Source: Collinsella sp. AF33-16 (GTDB lineage: Bacteria; Actinomycetota; Coriobacteriia; Coriobacteriales; Coriobacteriaceae). Taken from it: 64,000 nt of DNA. Location of the stretch: positions 26,655 through 90,654 of the forward strand of contig NZ_QRQC01000011.1 in assembly GCF_003475325.1 (NCBI RefSeq), read 5' to 3'. Made by a program: the position numbers and the translations under genes. Of the stretch, positions 24,227-32,090 are shown piece after piece (positions within the stretch are counted from its first letter, which is position 1; every line of letters begins with the position of its first letter). The notes under the pieces were generated by a model, which worked only from the letters and a program-made list of their open reading frames with translations, did no database searches and had not been told where the DNA came from.

Positions 24227-26149
24227 ATGGAAGAGGCCTATCGTCAAGCGCGCAAGCGCGGCGAACAGGGACGCCGTCGCGCCATCAGCCAAAGCGAGCA
24301 TCCATATCTTACGGACCTCGACAGCTTGGTCGCCCAGCTTCCCTGCGGGCAGCGCGAGAACATCGGCCTGCGGGACATTCCGCTCGAAATGGTCGTCGGC
24401 ACGGTTACCAAAGGTCGCCAGTCCGCCTTTTCGTGTAACTTTATGCCGCTGCTCCCCTGGAATACCGAATTCGCCCGCAAATGGTCCAACCTCTACGATA
24501 TCCAAATCTCCGAGGGCTACCGCGACCCCATCATCGTCACCGAGTTCATGCACCGCTTTTACGTCCAAGAGGGCAACAAGCGTGTCAGCGTCCTCAAATT
24601 CCTTGACGCTCCGACGGTTTCGGCCAAGGTGACGCGTCTGTACCCCGGTAAGTGGGATTCCGTCGAGAGCCGCCTGTACGGTGAGTTTTGCGCCTTTTGG
24701 TACGTATGCCCCCTGTACGAGATTGAGTTTTCGCGCGAGGGCAGCTACGAGATGCTTGCCAAAATGCTCGGCCAAGATCTTGTCGAAAAATGGCCTCAAA
24801 AGAAGGTCGACTACCTACGTCACACCTTCCTGCTCTTTAAGCGCGCCTATCTTCGCGCGGGCGGCGACCACTTGGACATTACGCCTGCCGATGCCATGCT
24901 CGTCTACCTCAACGTCTACAACCAGGACCGTCTGCTGGATACGCCGACGGATATCGTCGTCAACCGTCTGTGCAAGATTTGGCGCGAGCTTGTCATTGCC
25001 GGCAAAAGCGACGAGGACAAAGTCGATCTTGTCGAAGCGCCGCAGCCCAACGAGAAAGAGGGCGCACCGACAAAAGCTACCTCGGGCGTGCTCAACTTCT
25101 TTATGAGCAAGACCGTCTACTCCACTGCCAATCCCATGCGAATCGCCTTTATCCACGAGTTTCCCTGTGCCACGTCGAGCTGGGACAGCCTACACGACCA
25201 GGGCCGCCGGTATCTTGATGAGCACTTTGGCGGCATCGTGCGCACCGAGGCGTTCGAGGACTGCCACGATTCGGACGTGTTCTACGCCGCCGTCGAGACA
25301 GCCGTAAAGCACGGGGCGAACGTCATCTTCTCGACCTCACACCGGCTCATGGAATACACGCTCAGGGCGTCAGTCGAGTATCCCCAGGTGCGGTTCCTTA
25401 ACTGCTCAATCGGCCTTCCCCACCAAAGCGTCCGCTCGTACTTTGGAAAGATGTACGAGGCCAAGTTCCTACTGGGCGCCCTTGCCGCCAGCATGGCCGA
25501 CAACCACCGTATTGGCTACCATGCGTCGGTCTTCGCCTCGGGCGCGCTGAGCGAAATCAACGCCTTCGCTATCGGTGCCTCGCTGCTCGACCCTCGTGCG
25601 CAGATTATCCTCACTTGGGGAGATGTTCCCGCCGGCGGTCTTGCCGAAGCCATGTGTCGCGAGGGCGTGAGCGTCATGACCGGCGCCGATATGTCCAAGT
25701 CTCTCGAGGACCCCACCGCCTACGGGCTTCACCGTCTGGTAAACGGCAAGGAAGTTACCGGTATTGCTATGCCGGTATGGAACTGGGGCCGTTACTACGA
25801 ACTCATCGTACGCAGCCTACTGCACGGCACATGGGACGAGACCGCCGATGACCAGCAGGTGCGCGCCGTCAACTACTGGTACGGTATGAGCTCCGGCGTC
25901 ATCGATATTCGCTACGCTCCGGGCCTACCCTATCAGACGCGTAAACTTGTGCAGCTGCTTCGCAACGGCATTGTCGAGGGCTCCATCAACCCATTTGGCG
26001 GCGAGCTCCACAGCCAGGACGGCGTGGTTCAGATTGAGGGCTTCCCTCCCCTGCCGAGTACGCAGATTGTCGAGATGAACTGGCTGGCTGACAACGTTAT
26101 AGGCTCGATTCCGCAGCTCGATAACAAGCCGGAGGTCCGTGCCCTATGA
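24227..26149 (+). CDS. ParB-like/BMP-domain fusion protein (cytoplasmic)
   Basis: 640 residues with no signal peptide or membrane segment. Residues about 95-130 (DPIIVTEFMHRFYVQEGNKRVSVLKFL) look like the ParB/Srx fold, with the GNKR tetrad (116-119) at the catalytic/nucleotide site. Residues 303-640 are a BMP/Med-type periplasmic-binding domain (PMRIAFIHEF, NVIFSTSHRLMEYTL, KFLLGALAASMADNHRIGY, TWGDVPAGGLAEAM). Such domains normally bind nucleosides outside the cell; here the protein should stay inside and act as a sensor. It overlaps the next gene by 4 bases. No function has been shown by this sequence. Confidence 0.8.
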   Translation: MEEAYRQARKRGEQGRRRAISQSEHPYLTDLDSLVAQLPCGQRENIGLRDIPLEMVVGTVTKGRQSAFSCNFMPLLPWNTEFARKWSNLYDIQISEGYRDPIIVTEFMHRFYVQEGNKRVSVLKFLDAPTVSAKVTRLYPGKWDSVESRLYGEFCAFWYVCPLYEIEFSREGSYEMLAKMLGQDLVEKWPQKKVDYLRHTFLLFKRAYLRAGGDHLDITPADAMLVYLNVYNQDRLLDTPTDIVVNRLCKIWRELVIAGKSDEDKVDLVEAPQPNEKEGAPTKATSGVLNFFMSKTVYSTANPMRIAFIHEFPCATSSWDSLHDQGRRYLDEHFGGIVRTEAFEDCHDSDVFYAAVETAVKHGANVIFSTSHRLMEYTLRASVEYPQVRFLNCSIGLPHQSVRSYFGKMYEAKFLLGALAASMADNHRIGYHASVFASGALSEINAFAIGASLLDPRAQIILTWGDVPAGGLAEAMCREGVSVMTGADMSKSLEDPTAYGLHRLVNGKEVTGIAMPVWNWGRYYELIVRSLLHGTWDETADDQQVRAVNYWYGMSSGVIDIRYAPGLPYQTRKLVQLLRNGIVEGSINPFGGELHSQDGVVQIEGFPPLPSTQIVEMNWLADNVIGSIPQLDNKPEVRAL

Positions 26150-26856
26150 ATATCCTAGCCATTGCCGATGTAGAGGAGCGCTGCCTGTGGGAATGTTTTC
26201 GCAAGGAGCGCTTTGAGGACGTTGACCTGATTCTATCCGCAGGCGACCTGGATCCGGACTATCTTGAGTTTTTGGTCACTGTCATCAACAAACCGCTTGT
26301 GTACGTTCGTGGCAACCACGACGACCGCTACGCGCGCCATGCACCGGGCGGGTGCATTTGTGTTGAGGACAGCGTATATGTGTACCGAGGTATTCGCATT
26401 GCGGGTCTGGGCGGTTCCATGCGCTACCGCGACGGCGCGAACATGTATACCGAGCGCGAGATGGCAAAACGCATGCGCAAGCTATCGCGAAAAATCGCAC
26501 TGGTAGACGGATGCGATATTCTACTTACCCATGCACCCGTCGCAGGCATGGGCGACCTGGACGACCTGCCGCATCGAGGATTCGAGTGCTTTAATGCGGC
26601 TCTTGAGTCTTGGGGTCCCGACTATATGATTCACGGGCATGTGCACCAAAGCTACGGCCCCAACTTTCAACGCGAGCGCCAACACCCATGCGGAACGAAG
26701 ATTGTCAACGCCTGCGGCTATACCAAGATCGAAATTGACGAGGCGCGCTACCCCACGCGCGGTTGGAAGGCCGCTTGGCTCAACTCGCAAACCATGCGCC
26801 GCGAGCTCAAACGCCACGAAGCAATCGAGTCTTCAACCGCCAGAACCCCCTGGTAA
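26146..26856 (+). CDS. Metallophosphoesterase, calcineurin-like
   Basis: 236-residue cytoplasmic phosphoesterase. The metal-binding motifs are IADVEE (D8; the usual D-x-H is D-x-E here), AGDLD (D34), GNHDD (56-60), THAP (H129) and GHVH (164-167). It overlaps the ParB-like/BMP fusion gene by ATGA, so the two are translationally coupled and likely work together. The natural substrate is unknown; cyclic or linear nucleotides are reasonable guesses given the nucleoside-binding type of the partner domain. Palindromic repeat and terminator follow. Confidence 0.88.
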   Translation: MNILAIADVEERCLWECFRKERFEDVDLILSAGDLDPDYLEFLVTVINKPLVYVRGNHDDRYARHAPGGCICVEDSVYVYRGIRIAGLGGSMRYRDGANMYTEREMAKRMRKLSRKIALVDGCDILLTHAPVAGMGDLDDLPHRGFECFNAALESWGPDYMIHGHVHQSYGPNFQRERQHPCGTKIVNACGYTKIEIDEARYPTRGWKAAWLNSQTMRRELKRHEAIESSTARTPW

Positions 26857-26864
26857 CTGCCAAC

Positions 26865-26902
26865 AACCACCACGAAGGGGATAGGCACCTTTATGGTGGT
26901 TT
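26865..26902. repeat. Palindromic repeat, family 3 copy 2
   Basis: Arms AACCACCACGAAGG and CCTTTATGGTGGTT around GGATAGGCA. The 22 or so bases that follow (from GCTGACTCGTCC) are the same as those after copy 3 at 28877-28918, so the repeat unit is longer than the palindrome. Confidence 0.8.
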
Positions 26903-26970
26903 TGCTGACTCGTCCGACCTGTCCATCACGGTGCTTGTGTAATTAACGAGAACACTCATTGTTTTGTAAG

Positions 26971-26997
26971 GACGGCGCTCACGTGCCGTCTTTTTTG
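26971..26997 (+). terminator. Terminator upstream of the sigma factor gene
   Basis: Stem GACGGC/GCCGTC with T6 directly after it. It ends transcription coming from the phosphoesterase side, so the sigma factor gene has its own promoter in 27000-27087. Confidence 0.8.
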
Positions 26998-27087
26998 TCA
27001 ACTTATGCAGTCTCGACCGTGTTGTATGTAGAGGGACCTCGCGAGACGCCTTCCCTATATCCACCACGACCAATTGGAGGTGACACT

Positions 27088-27648
27088 ATGCCTGCACGCC
27101 GTAACCGCAATAGCACGCTCCGATGCGATGCCGATCAGATCGAGCGGGAAGCAAAGCGCTTGGTCGACACGTATTCCGACCTCATCCTTCGATTGTGCTA
27201 TTCGGCCCTTGGATCCGCTGACGACGCTCAAGACATCTGCCAGGACACGCTGATCAAGATTCTCCAACGCACTCAACCGTTCGACTCGCTCGAACACGAA
27301 CGTGCTTGGGTGATCCGAGTCGCACTGAACGCATGTCGCGATATCGGCCGTACGCACGCGAATCACCCGGTTGTCGACCTCGATTCGCTCCCCGATTTCT
27401 GCGCACCCGTAACACATACCGAGCAAGAATTCGCGCAACGCGACTGCGCCATTCTTTCCGCTGTCACGGCCCTGCCTCAAGCACAGCGCATCGCCATCTT
27501 TTTGCACTACTACGCAGGCATGAGCATCAGGGAAATCGCAGACGCCGTTCACGCGACGCCAGCTGCAACCGCCCAGCACCTTAGCCGCGGACGTGCGTCA
27601 CTTCGGCTTTCCTTGAAAGGAGACCACAATGACTACGAATTCGAATGA
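27088..27648 (+). CDS. ECF-type RNA polymerase sigma factor
   Basis: 186-residue sigma-70 family protein. Region 2 reads VDTYSDLILRLCYSALGSADDAQDICQDTLIKIL and region 4 reads ALPQAQRIAIFLHYYAGMSIREIADAVHATPAATAQHLSRGRASLR. The N-terminal about 25 residues are a short basic extension. ATG 27088 has TTGGAGG upstream; an earlier in-frame start lies across the terminator and is rejected. The last 20 bases overlap the DUF4179 gene, a typical sigma/anti-sigma pairing. Its own promoter was not recognised. Confidence 0.92.
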   Translation: MPARRNRNSTLRCDADQIEREAKRLVDTYSDLILRLCYSALGSADDAQDICQDTLIKILQRTQPFDSLEHERAWVIRVALNACRDIGRTHANHPVVDLDSLPDFCAPVTHTEQEFAQRDCAILSAVTALPQAQRIAIFLHYYAGMSIREIADAVHATPAATAQHLSRGRASLRLSLKGDHNDYEFE

Positions 27649-28759
27649 CTATCGCCACGCCCTGGAGCACATTTCGTTTACCGATAATGCGAAGCAGCAC
27701 ATGGCAAACTCGATTGCTCAGTCCGTCGCCTCAAGCGATGCGGCGACCGCTCAAAGCAACTTTAATGGCACGCGACGCAAGCCGCGCATCGCCCGCCATC
27801 CCGTAAGAACAGTCGCTCGCATTGCCGCTGTAACGGCAGTCCTCGCTATCGTCATTGGAGGCGCTGGCACGGCTATGGCAACAGGCGTCCTGCCGCTTCC
27901 TTCTGACATGCTTTCCGACATCTTTGACGGACCTGCTTCTCAAACCGAGATCATCGACCGTATTGGCCGGCCCGTCGGTGCTAGCTGCTCCAACAACGGA
28001 GTCACCGTGACCGCCGACGCCATCATGGGCGACAAGGATATGGTTACCATCGCCTATACGCTTACGTTCGACGATCCCGCTGCCCTGAAAAAGCTTTCCG
28101 AGCCGGGCGAGAACGGAACTATCGCCGGAAGTGTCGATGGAAACGTATACGTTGATGGCGAGCATGGCGGCCAAGGCCAATCATGGCTCATTGACAAGAA
28201 CCCCAATGACTCCAGCATTCAATACTTTGCACAGTTCAGCGTTGAATCACCCGGCCTTATGGGCAGGACCGTCCGCACGCATATCAACTCTCTCGTTGTG
28301 CCACGTGCTGGCAAAGAGCTTCCCGAGTATAAGAAAATACTTACGGGCCCATGGGATCTTAAGTTCCAGCTGAATTACGAAGATACATCCGTTACGATTC
28401 CCGCGCCCAAATCGGTCAACTTTAACGGCACCAAGGCGACGATTCAAGAGGCCACCGTATCCTGCGTTGGCGTTTCAGTCCGCTACAACATAAATCGTTC
28501 CATCGAACACGACAACAACAGCGGCAAGATGTCTCAAAACATGGAGGAGTCTATGGATGCCGTTGGCAACATACCCCTCATCGTGACGTTCAAAGACGGT
28601 CATGTTGAGGACGCAACCAGCCACAGCGGCTATTTCGCAAATAAACTGGATAACGGCACCACTGATGTCCACAAGACCTGGCCGTTCTCGCAAGTTTGTG
28701 ACACAGACAAGATTGCAAGCGTACAAATTGGCGATACGGTCATTCCCATGAATTCGTAA
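27629..28759 (+). CDS. DUF4179-type membrane anti-sigma factor
   Basis: 376 residues. An N-terminal cytoplasmic part (1-65) is followed by one transmembrane helix (about 69-90, IAAVTAVLAIVIGGAGTAMA) and a large external domain with beta-rich sequence (VTVTADAIMGDKDMVTIAYTLTF), matching DUF4179 proteins. These usually hold an ECF sigma factor inactive until an envelope signal arrives. Translation starts inside the sigma gene, giving coupling. The external domain is long; the signal is unknown. Confidence 0.85.
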   Translation: MTTNSNDYRHALEHISFTDNAKQHMANSIAQSVASSDAATAQSNFNGTRRKPRIARHPVRTVARIAAVTAVLAIVIGGAGTAMATGVLPLPSDMLSDIFDGPASQTEIIDRIGRPVGASCSNNGVTVTADAIMGDKDMVTIAYTLTFDDPAALKKLSEPGENGTIAGSVDGNVYVDGEHGGQGQSWLIDKNPNDSSIQYFAQFSVESPGLMGRTVRTHINSLVVPRAGKELPEYKKILTGPWDLKFQLNYEDTSVTIPAPKSVNFNGTKATIQEATVSCVGVSVRYNINRSIEHDNNSGKMSQNMEESMDAVGNIPLIVTFKDGHVEDATSHSGYFANKLDNGTTDVHKTWPFSQVCDTDKIASVQIGDTVIPMNS

Positions 28760-28876
28760 CGCTACGCGGCTCGTATATGCACCCGGTTCCGCACTTCGCG
28801 TCTAAAGATGCGCTGTCATCGAGCAGCGTGAGCGCAAGGCCGCCCGTATGGTCGGCTGGGAACACCTCGTTGCGCT

Positions 28877-28918
28877 AAAAACCACCACGAAGGGGACCGG
28901 CACCTTTGTGGTGGTTTT
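28877..28918. repeat. Palindromic repeat, family 3 copy 3
   Basis: Arms AAAACCACCACGAAGG and CCTTTGTGGTGGTTTT with centre GGACCGGCA. It shares its downstream flank with copy 2. Confidence 0.85.
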
Positions 28919-28948
28919 GCTGACTCGTCCGACCTGTCCCAACGGTTT

Positions 28949-29006
28949 GTCTCAATCTGTAACAGGTAGGGCCCAAATAATCGGTTAGCTGTTACAGATC
29001 GAGACA
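28949..29006. repeat. Palindromic repeat, family 2 copy 1
   Basis: Arms GTCTCAATCTGTAACAG and CTGTTACAGATCGAGAC with a variable middle. It is the first of a tandem pair. Confidence 0.85.
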
Positions 29007-29029
29007 GACCACGGATGCTCAGCCGAAAA

Positions 29030-29085
29030 TCTCAATCTGTAACAGGTAGGAACGATTTTGCCCCTTAGATGTTACAGATTGAGAT
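29030..29085. repeat. Palindromic repeat, family 2 copy 2
   Basis: Arms TCTCAATCTGTAACA and TGTTACAGATTGAGA (perfect 15 bp), 23 bases after copy 1. The middle differs from copy 1. Confidence 0.85.
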
Positions 29086-29110
29086 ATTTGACAGCTTGAA
29101 TCGGCATCGC

Positions 29111-29745
29111 CTACAGCGCGGCGACGACCTTGTCGCCCATCGTCGTGGTGCCGAGGATCTTATCTGCCGGGGTGTTGACATCGGCGATGTCACGGGTGCG
29201 CCAGCCCTCGTCGAGCACGCGCGCCACGGCGCTCTCGATCCACGCGGCTTGCTCGCCCATGTCGAGCGCGTAGGTCAGCAGCATCGCCACCGACAAGATT
29301 TGAGCCAGCGGATTGGCCACGCCGAGCCCCGCGATGTCAGGAGCGCTGCCAGCGCTCGGCCCAAACAGCGATACGCCATCATCCAGCGAGGCAGAGGCAA
29401 GCATACCGAGCGATCCGGTAATCTGAGCCGCCTCATCGGACAGGATGTCGCCGAACATGTTCTCCGTCACCACGACGTCAAAGTCTGCCGGTCGACTGAT
29501 GAGCTGCATGGCGGCGTTGTCGACGAGCAGGTCCTCAAGCTCCACGTCGGAGTACTCCTCGTCTTGCACGCGATGCACGATCTCGCGCCACATGCGGCTC
29601 GTCTCCAGCACGTTGCGCTTATCAACGCTCGTCACCTTGCCGCGACGTTTGCGCGCCGCCTCAAATGCCTGGCGCGCAATGCGCTCAATCTCGTACTCGC
29701 GATACTCCATCACGTCGACCGCACGCTGACCGGCCGCACCCGCAG
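29111..29745 (-). pseudogene. leuB: 3-isopropylmalate dehydrogenase, C-terminal fragment
   Basis: Encodes the last roughly 210 residues of LeuB (normal length about 350): [63 protein letters not shown] and GSAPDIAG. The first roughly 140 residues, including part of the substrate and NAD site, are gone. The reading frame from 29745 has no start codon or site of its own and is fused out of frame to leuA remains. Oxidation of 3-isopropylmalate would not be possible. Confidence 0.85.
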
Positions 29746-30317
29746 CGCCCGCGCAGGTCACGGATGCGGGCGCCAAAGTCCCACGGCATGTTGTAGCCCA
29801 TCGTATCGGGGATGTTCACGACCGTGGCACCGGCCTTTACGGCCGCCTCGATAATGCGCACCAGAAACTCCTGATCGGAGCGGCCGGCATCCTCAGCATA
29901 AAACTCAACATCGTCAACGAACTTGCGAGCATGTTTGACGGCATGGATCGCTCACTCAATTGCCCTTTCCTCAGTCATATGGAGCTTGTCGCGCAGGTGA
30001 CTGGTGCTCACACCCAGCCCTGTATGGATACGGGGCCTCTGGGCCGTTTTGAGCGCCTCTGCAGCCACTTCGATATCCCTGTCGACAGTGCGCGTCAGGC
30101 CGCATACCGTGCATCGGTCGCCCGCAATCTTGCCAATCTCCTGTACGGAGCGAAAGTCACCAGGACTCGAGATGGGAAAGCCCGCCTCGATAACGTCCAC
30201 GTTCATGCGCACCAGCTGGCGGGCGATGAAGAGCTTTTCCTCGGTATTCATGCTGGCGCCCGGCGACTGCTCACCGTCGCACAGGGTGGCGTCAAAGATT
30301 GTGATTTTGCGGCTTAT
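29746..30317 (-). pseudogene. leuA: 2-isopropylmalate synthase, N-terminal fragment
   Basis: Encodes about the first 190 residues of LeuA. At least four lesions are visible. The start codon after a perfect AGGAGG is ATA (30315-30317) instead of ATG. The catalytic DTTLRDGEQSPG motif reads [12 protein letters not shown], so the essential Arg is Cys. An in-frame TGA lies at 29952-29954. After [15 protein letters not shown] the sequence breaks and joins leuB. A deletion of the leuA end, any leuC/leuD and the leuB start is the simplest explanation. Confidence 0.85.
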
Positions 30318-30383
30318 ATGTTCCTCCTGATTGACCGTTTTATGACAGATGGCTTTCAGGAGAGAGAGAAGGCCTAGAGATAG

Positions 30384-30440
30384 AAAAATACCCGTGTCGC
30401 TCATCACGCCTGAAAGCGGCAGACGATAGCGCACCCGGGT
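30384..30440 (-). terminator. leu attenuator terminator
   Basis: Minus-strand stem formed by ACCCGGGTGCGCT and AGCGACACGGGT with a long loop and a TTTTT tail, 30 bases after the leucine leader peptide. This is the expected attenuator site. Confidence 0.75.
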
Positions 30441-30470
30441 ACAACAAATCGTTATAGCGAGATTACAACC

Positions 30471-30530
30471 CTAGCGCGCTATCCAATCTAGTAGCGCTAG
30501 GCCTAGGAGCTGTTGCGTGTTCTTAAACAT
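30471..30530 (-). CDS. leuL: leu operon leader peptide
   Basis: A 19-residue reading, MFKNTQQLLGLALLDWIAR, starting at ATG 30528-30530 with GGGAGCCC upstream. It holds five leucines, four of them encoded by the rare CTA codon, in the order expected of a transcription-attenuation control peptide. An attenuator hairpin follows, then the broken leuA. The peptide reading is intact although its target operon is not. Confidence 0.85.
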   Translation of the reverse strand: MFKNTQQLLGLALLDWIAR

Positions 30531-30586
30531 GTTGGGCTCCCTTCGGCCTCGGGTAGTACTACATCGCGCTAAAGTACAACACAAGT

Positions 30587-30626
30587 AAAACCACCACAAG
30601 GGTGCCTGTCCCCTTCGTGGTGGTTT
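30587..30626. repeat. Palindromic repeat, family 3 copy 4 (inverted centre)
   Basis: Arms AAAACCACCACAAGG and CCTTCGTGGTGGTTT with centre GTGCCTGTCC, the reverse of the centre in copies 1-3. It lies upstream of leuL. Confidence 0.8.
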
Positions 30627-30641
30627 CGTTGACTCAAAAGC

Positions 30642-30680
30642 AAGAAACCCGGTCCTGCACGAGGCAGAACCGGGTTTCTT
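30642..30680 (-). terminator. Terminator after rplA
   Basis: Stem AAGAAACCCGGT/ACCGGGTTTCTT of about 12 bp with further pairing; T-rich on the minus strand after the stem. It lies 37 bases after the rplA stop. Confidence 0.8.
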
Positions 30681-30716
30681 TAGCAATGCTTGCTTTGCTC
30701 AGGCAGTAACTAAAAG

Positions 30717-31424
30717 TTACTCAGCCAGGAAGTCGCGCTGGACAGCGGGATCGACCTTGACGCCAGGGCCCATGGTGGAAGACACGGAGATGGACTTGAC
30801 GTACTTGCCCTTAGCAGAAGAGGGCTTGACGCGCAGGATCTCGGTGTACAGGGCAGCGTAGTTCTCAACAAGCTGCTGCTCAGAGAAGGACTTCTTGCCC
30901 AGGGGCACGTGGCAGATGCCGTAACGGTCGGCGCGGTACTCAACGCGGCCAGCCTTGAGCTCGGAGACCATCTTGGCGACGTCCATGGTCACGGTGCCGA
31001 GCTTGGGGTTCGGCATGAGGCCACGGGGACCGAGGATCTTACCAATGCGGCCAACCTTGGCCATCATGTTCGGCGTAGCGATAGCAGCGTCGAAGTTGAT
31101 CTCGCCCTTCTGGATCTGGGCGACGAGCTCGTCGGAACCGATGATGTCGGCGCCGGCAGCCTCGGCCTCGCGGGCCTTCTCGCCCTCGGCGAAGACAGCA
31201 ACACGAACGGTCTTGCCGGTGCCGTGAGGCAGGGAGATGGAACCACGGATGTTCTGGTCAGCCTTACGAGTATCGATGCCCAGACGGAAGTGGGCCTCGA
31301 CGGTCTCGTCGAACTTGGCGGTGTCGAGCTCCTTGATGAGCTTGGCAGCCTGAAGGGGGGTGTAGAGCGTGGCGCGGTCGATCTTCTCGGCAGCGGCGTT
31401 ATAGCTCTTACCATGCTTAGCCAT
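30717..31424 (-). CDS. rplA: 50S ribosomal protein L1
   Basis: 235-residue L1 protein of the large subunit; forms the L1 stalk for tRNA exit. Begins [17 protein letters not shown] and contains the family blocks [23 protein letters not shown] and [19 protein letters not shown]. The ATG at 31424 is 8 bases from AGGAGG; an ATG 6 bases further upstream is too close to that site. It is downstream of rplK as usual, but the rplJL genes that normally follow are 27 kb away. Confidence 0.97.
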   Translation of the reverse strand: MAKHGKSYNAAAEKIDRATLYTPLQAAKLIKELDTAKFDETVEAHFRLGIDTRKADQNIRGSISLPHGTGKTVRVAVFAEGEKAREAEAAGADIIGSDELVAQIQKGEINFDAAIATPNMMAKVGRIGKILGPRGLMPNPKLGTVTMDVAKMVSELKAGRVEYRADRYGICHVPLGKKSFSEQQLVENYAALYTEILRVKPSSAKGKYVKSISVSSTMGPGVKVDPAVQRDFLAE

Positions 31425-31541
31425 GTGCATTACCTCCTGTGGTTAAACGGGCGTGAGCCCTCCCACATCGTATCGTGTGCCCTATTGCACACATATAACG
31501 GTCGCCCCGGTCGGAGCACCCGTCATTACCTAAAGAAATCG

Positions 31542-31970
31542 CTACTCAGCGATGGTGACGCCCATGGAACGGGCGGTACCGGCGATGATCTTCTTGGCGG
31601 CGTCAATGTCGTTGGCATTGAGGTCCGGCATCTTGATCTCGGCGATCTTGGTGAGCTGCTCCTGGGAGAGCTGACCAACCTTGTCGGCCTGGGGCTTAGC
31701 GGAACCAGACTTGAGGTTCAGCTCCTTCTTGATGAGGTGAGCCGCCGGCGGGGTCTTGGTGATGAAGGAGAAGGACTTGTCCTCGTAGACAGAGATCTCA
31801 ACGGGGATGATGTCGCCCTTCTTGTCCTGCGTCTCGGCGTTAAAGGCCTGGCAGAACTGCATGATGTTCACGCCAGCAGCGCCCAGAGCGGGGCCGACGG
31901 GAGGAGCGGGGTTAGCTGCACCAGCAGGAATCTGGAGCTTAATGACGTTGGCAACCTTCTTCTCAGCCAT
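31542..31970 (-). CDS. rplK: 50S ribosomal protein L11
   Basis: 142-residue L11, part of the GTPase-associated centre. [44 protein letters not shown] is the classical N-terminus and [18 protein letters not shown] the end. I use the second of two ATGs (31970), because AAAGGA overlaps the first. nusG lies about 120 bases upstream and rplA 117 bases downstream on the same strand. Confidence 0.97.
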   Translation of the reverse strand: MAEKKVANVIKLQIPAGAANPAPPVGPALGAAGVNIMQFCQAFNAETQDKKGDIIPVEISVYEDKSFSFITKTPPAAHLIKKELNLKSGSAKPQADKVGQLSQEQLTKIAEIKMPDLNANDIDAAKKIIAGTARSMGVTIAE

Positions 31971-32090
31971 GGTCATTCCTTTCGAATCACGAGTGTGAAG
32001 TACTTGCTATATCGTAAGCACGCACGTGTTAGAAGCACTCCTGAGATGAGCAGTCACAGAAGAAGCACGCTCGCGCGAACGGACGAAAAC

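Larger units (their letters stand above)
28760..29110. other. Repeat-rich intergenic region
   Basis: Contains one family 3 palindrome and two family 2 palindromes (listed separately), ending at the leuB' stop. Bases about 28810-28876 could encode AVIEQRERKAARMVGWEHLVAL but have no start or site, so this is only a possible remnant. Confidence 0.5.

Noticed and set aside
28810..28876. Possible coding remnant AVIEQRERKAARMVGWEHLVAL
   Set aside because: About 22 codons with no start, ribosome site or recognised homologue; too short to call a pseudogene.
29746..29776. TTG start for an expressed truncated LeuB
   Set aside because: The TTG lies in leuA-derived sequence without a ribosome site, and the missing N-terminal third would abolish activity.
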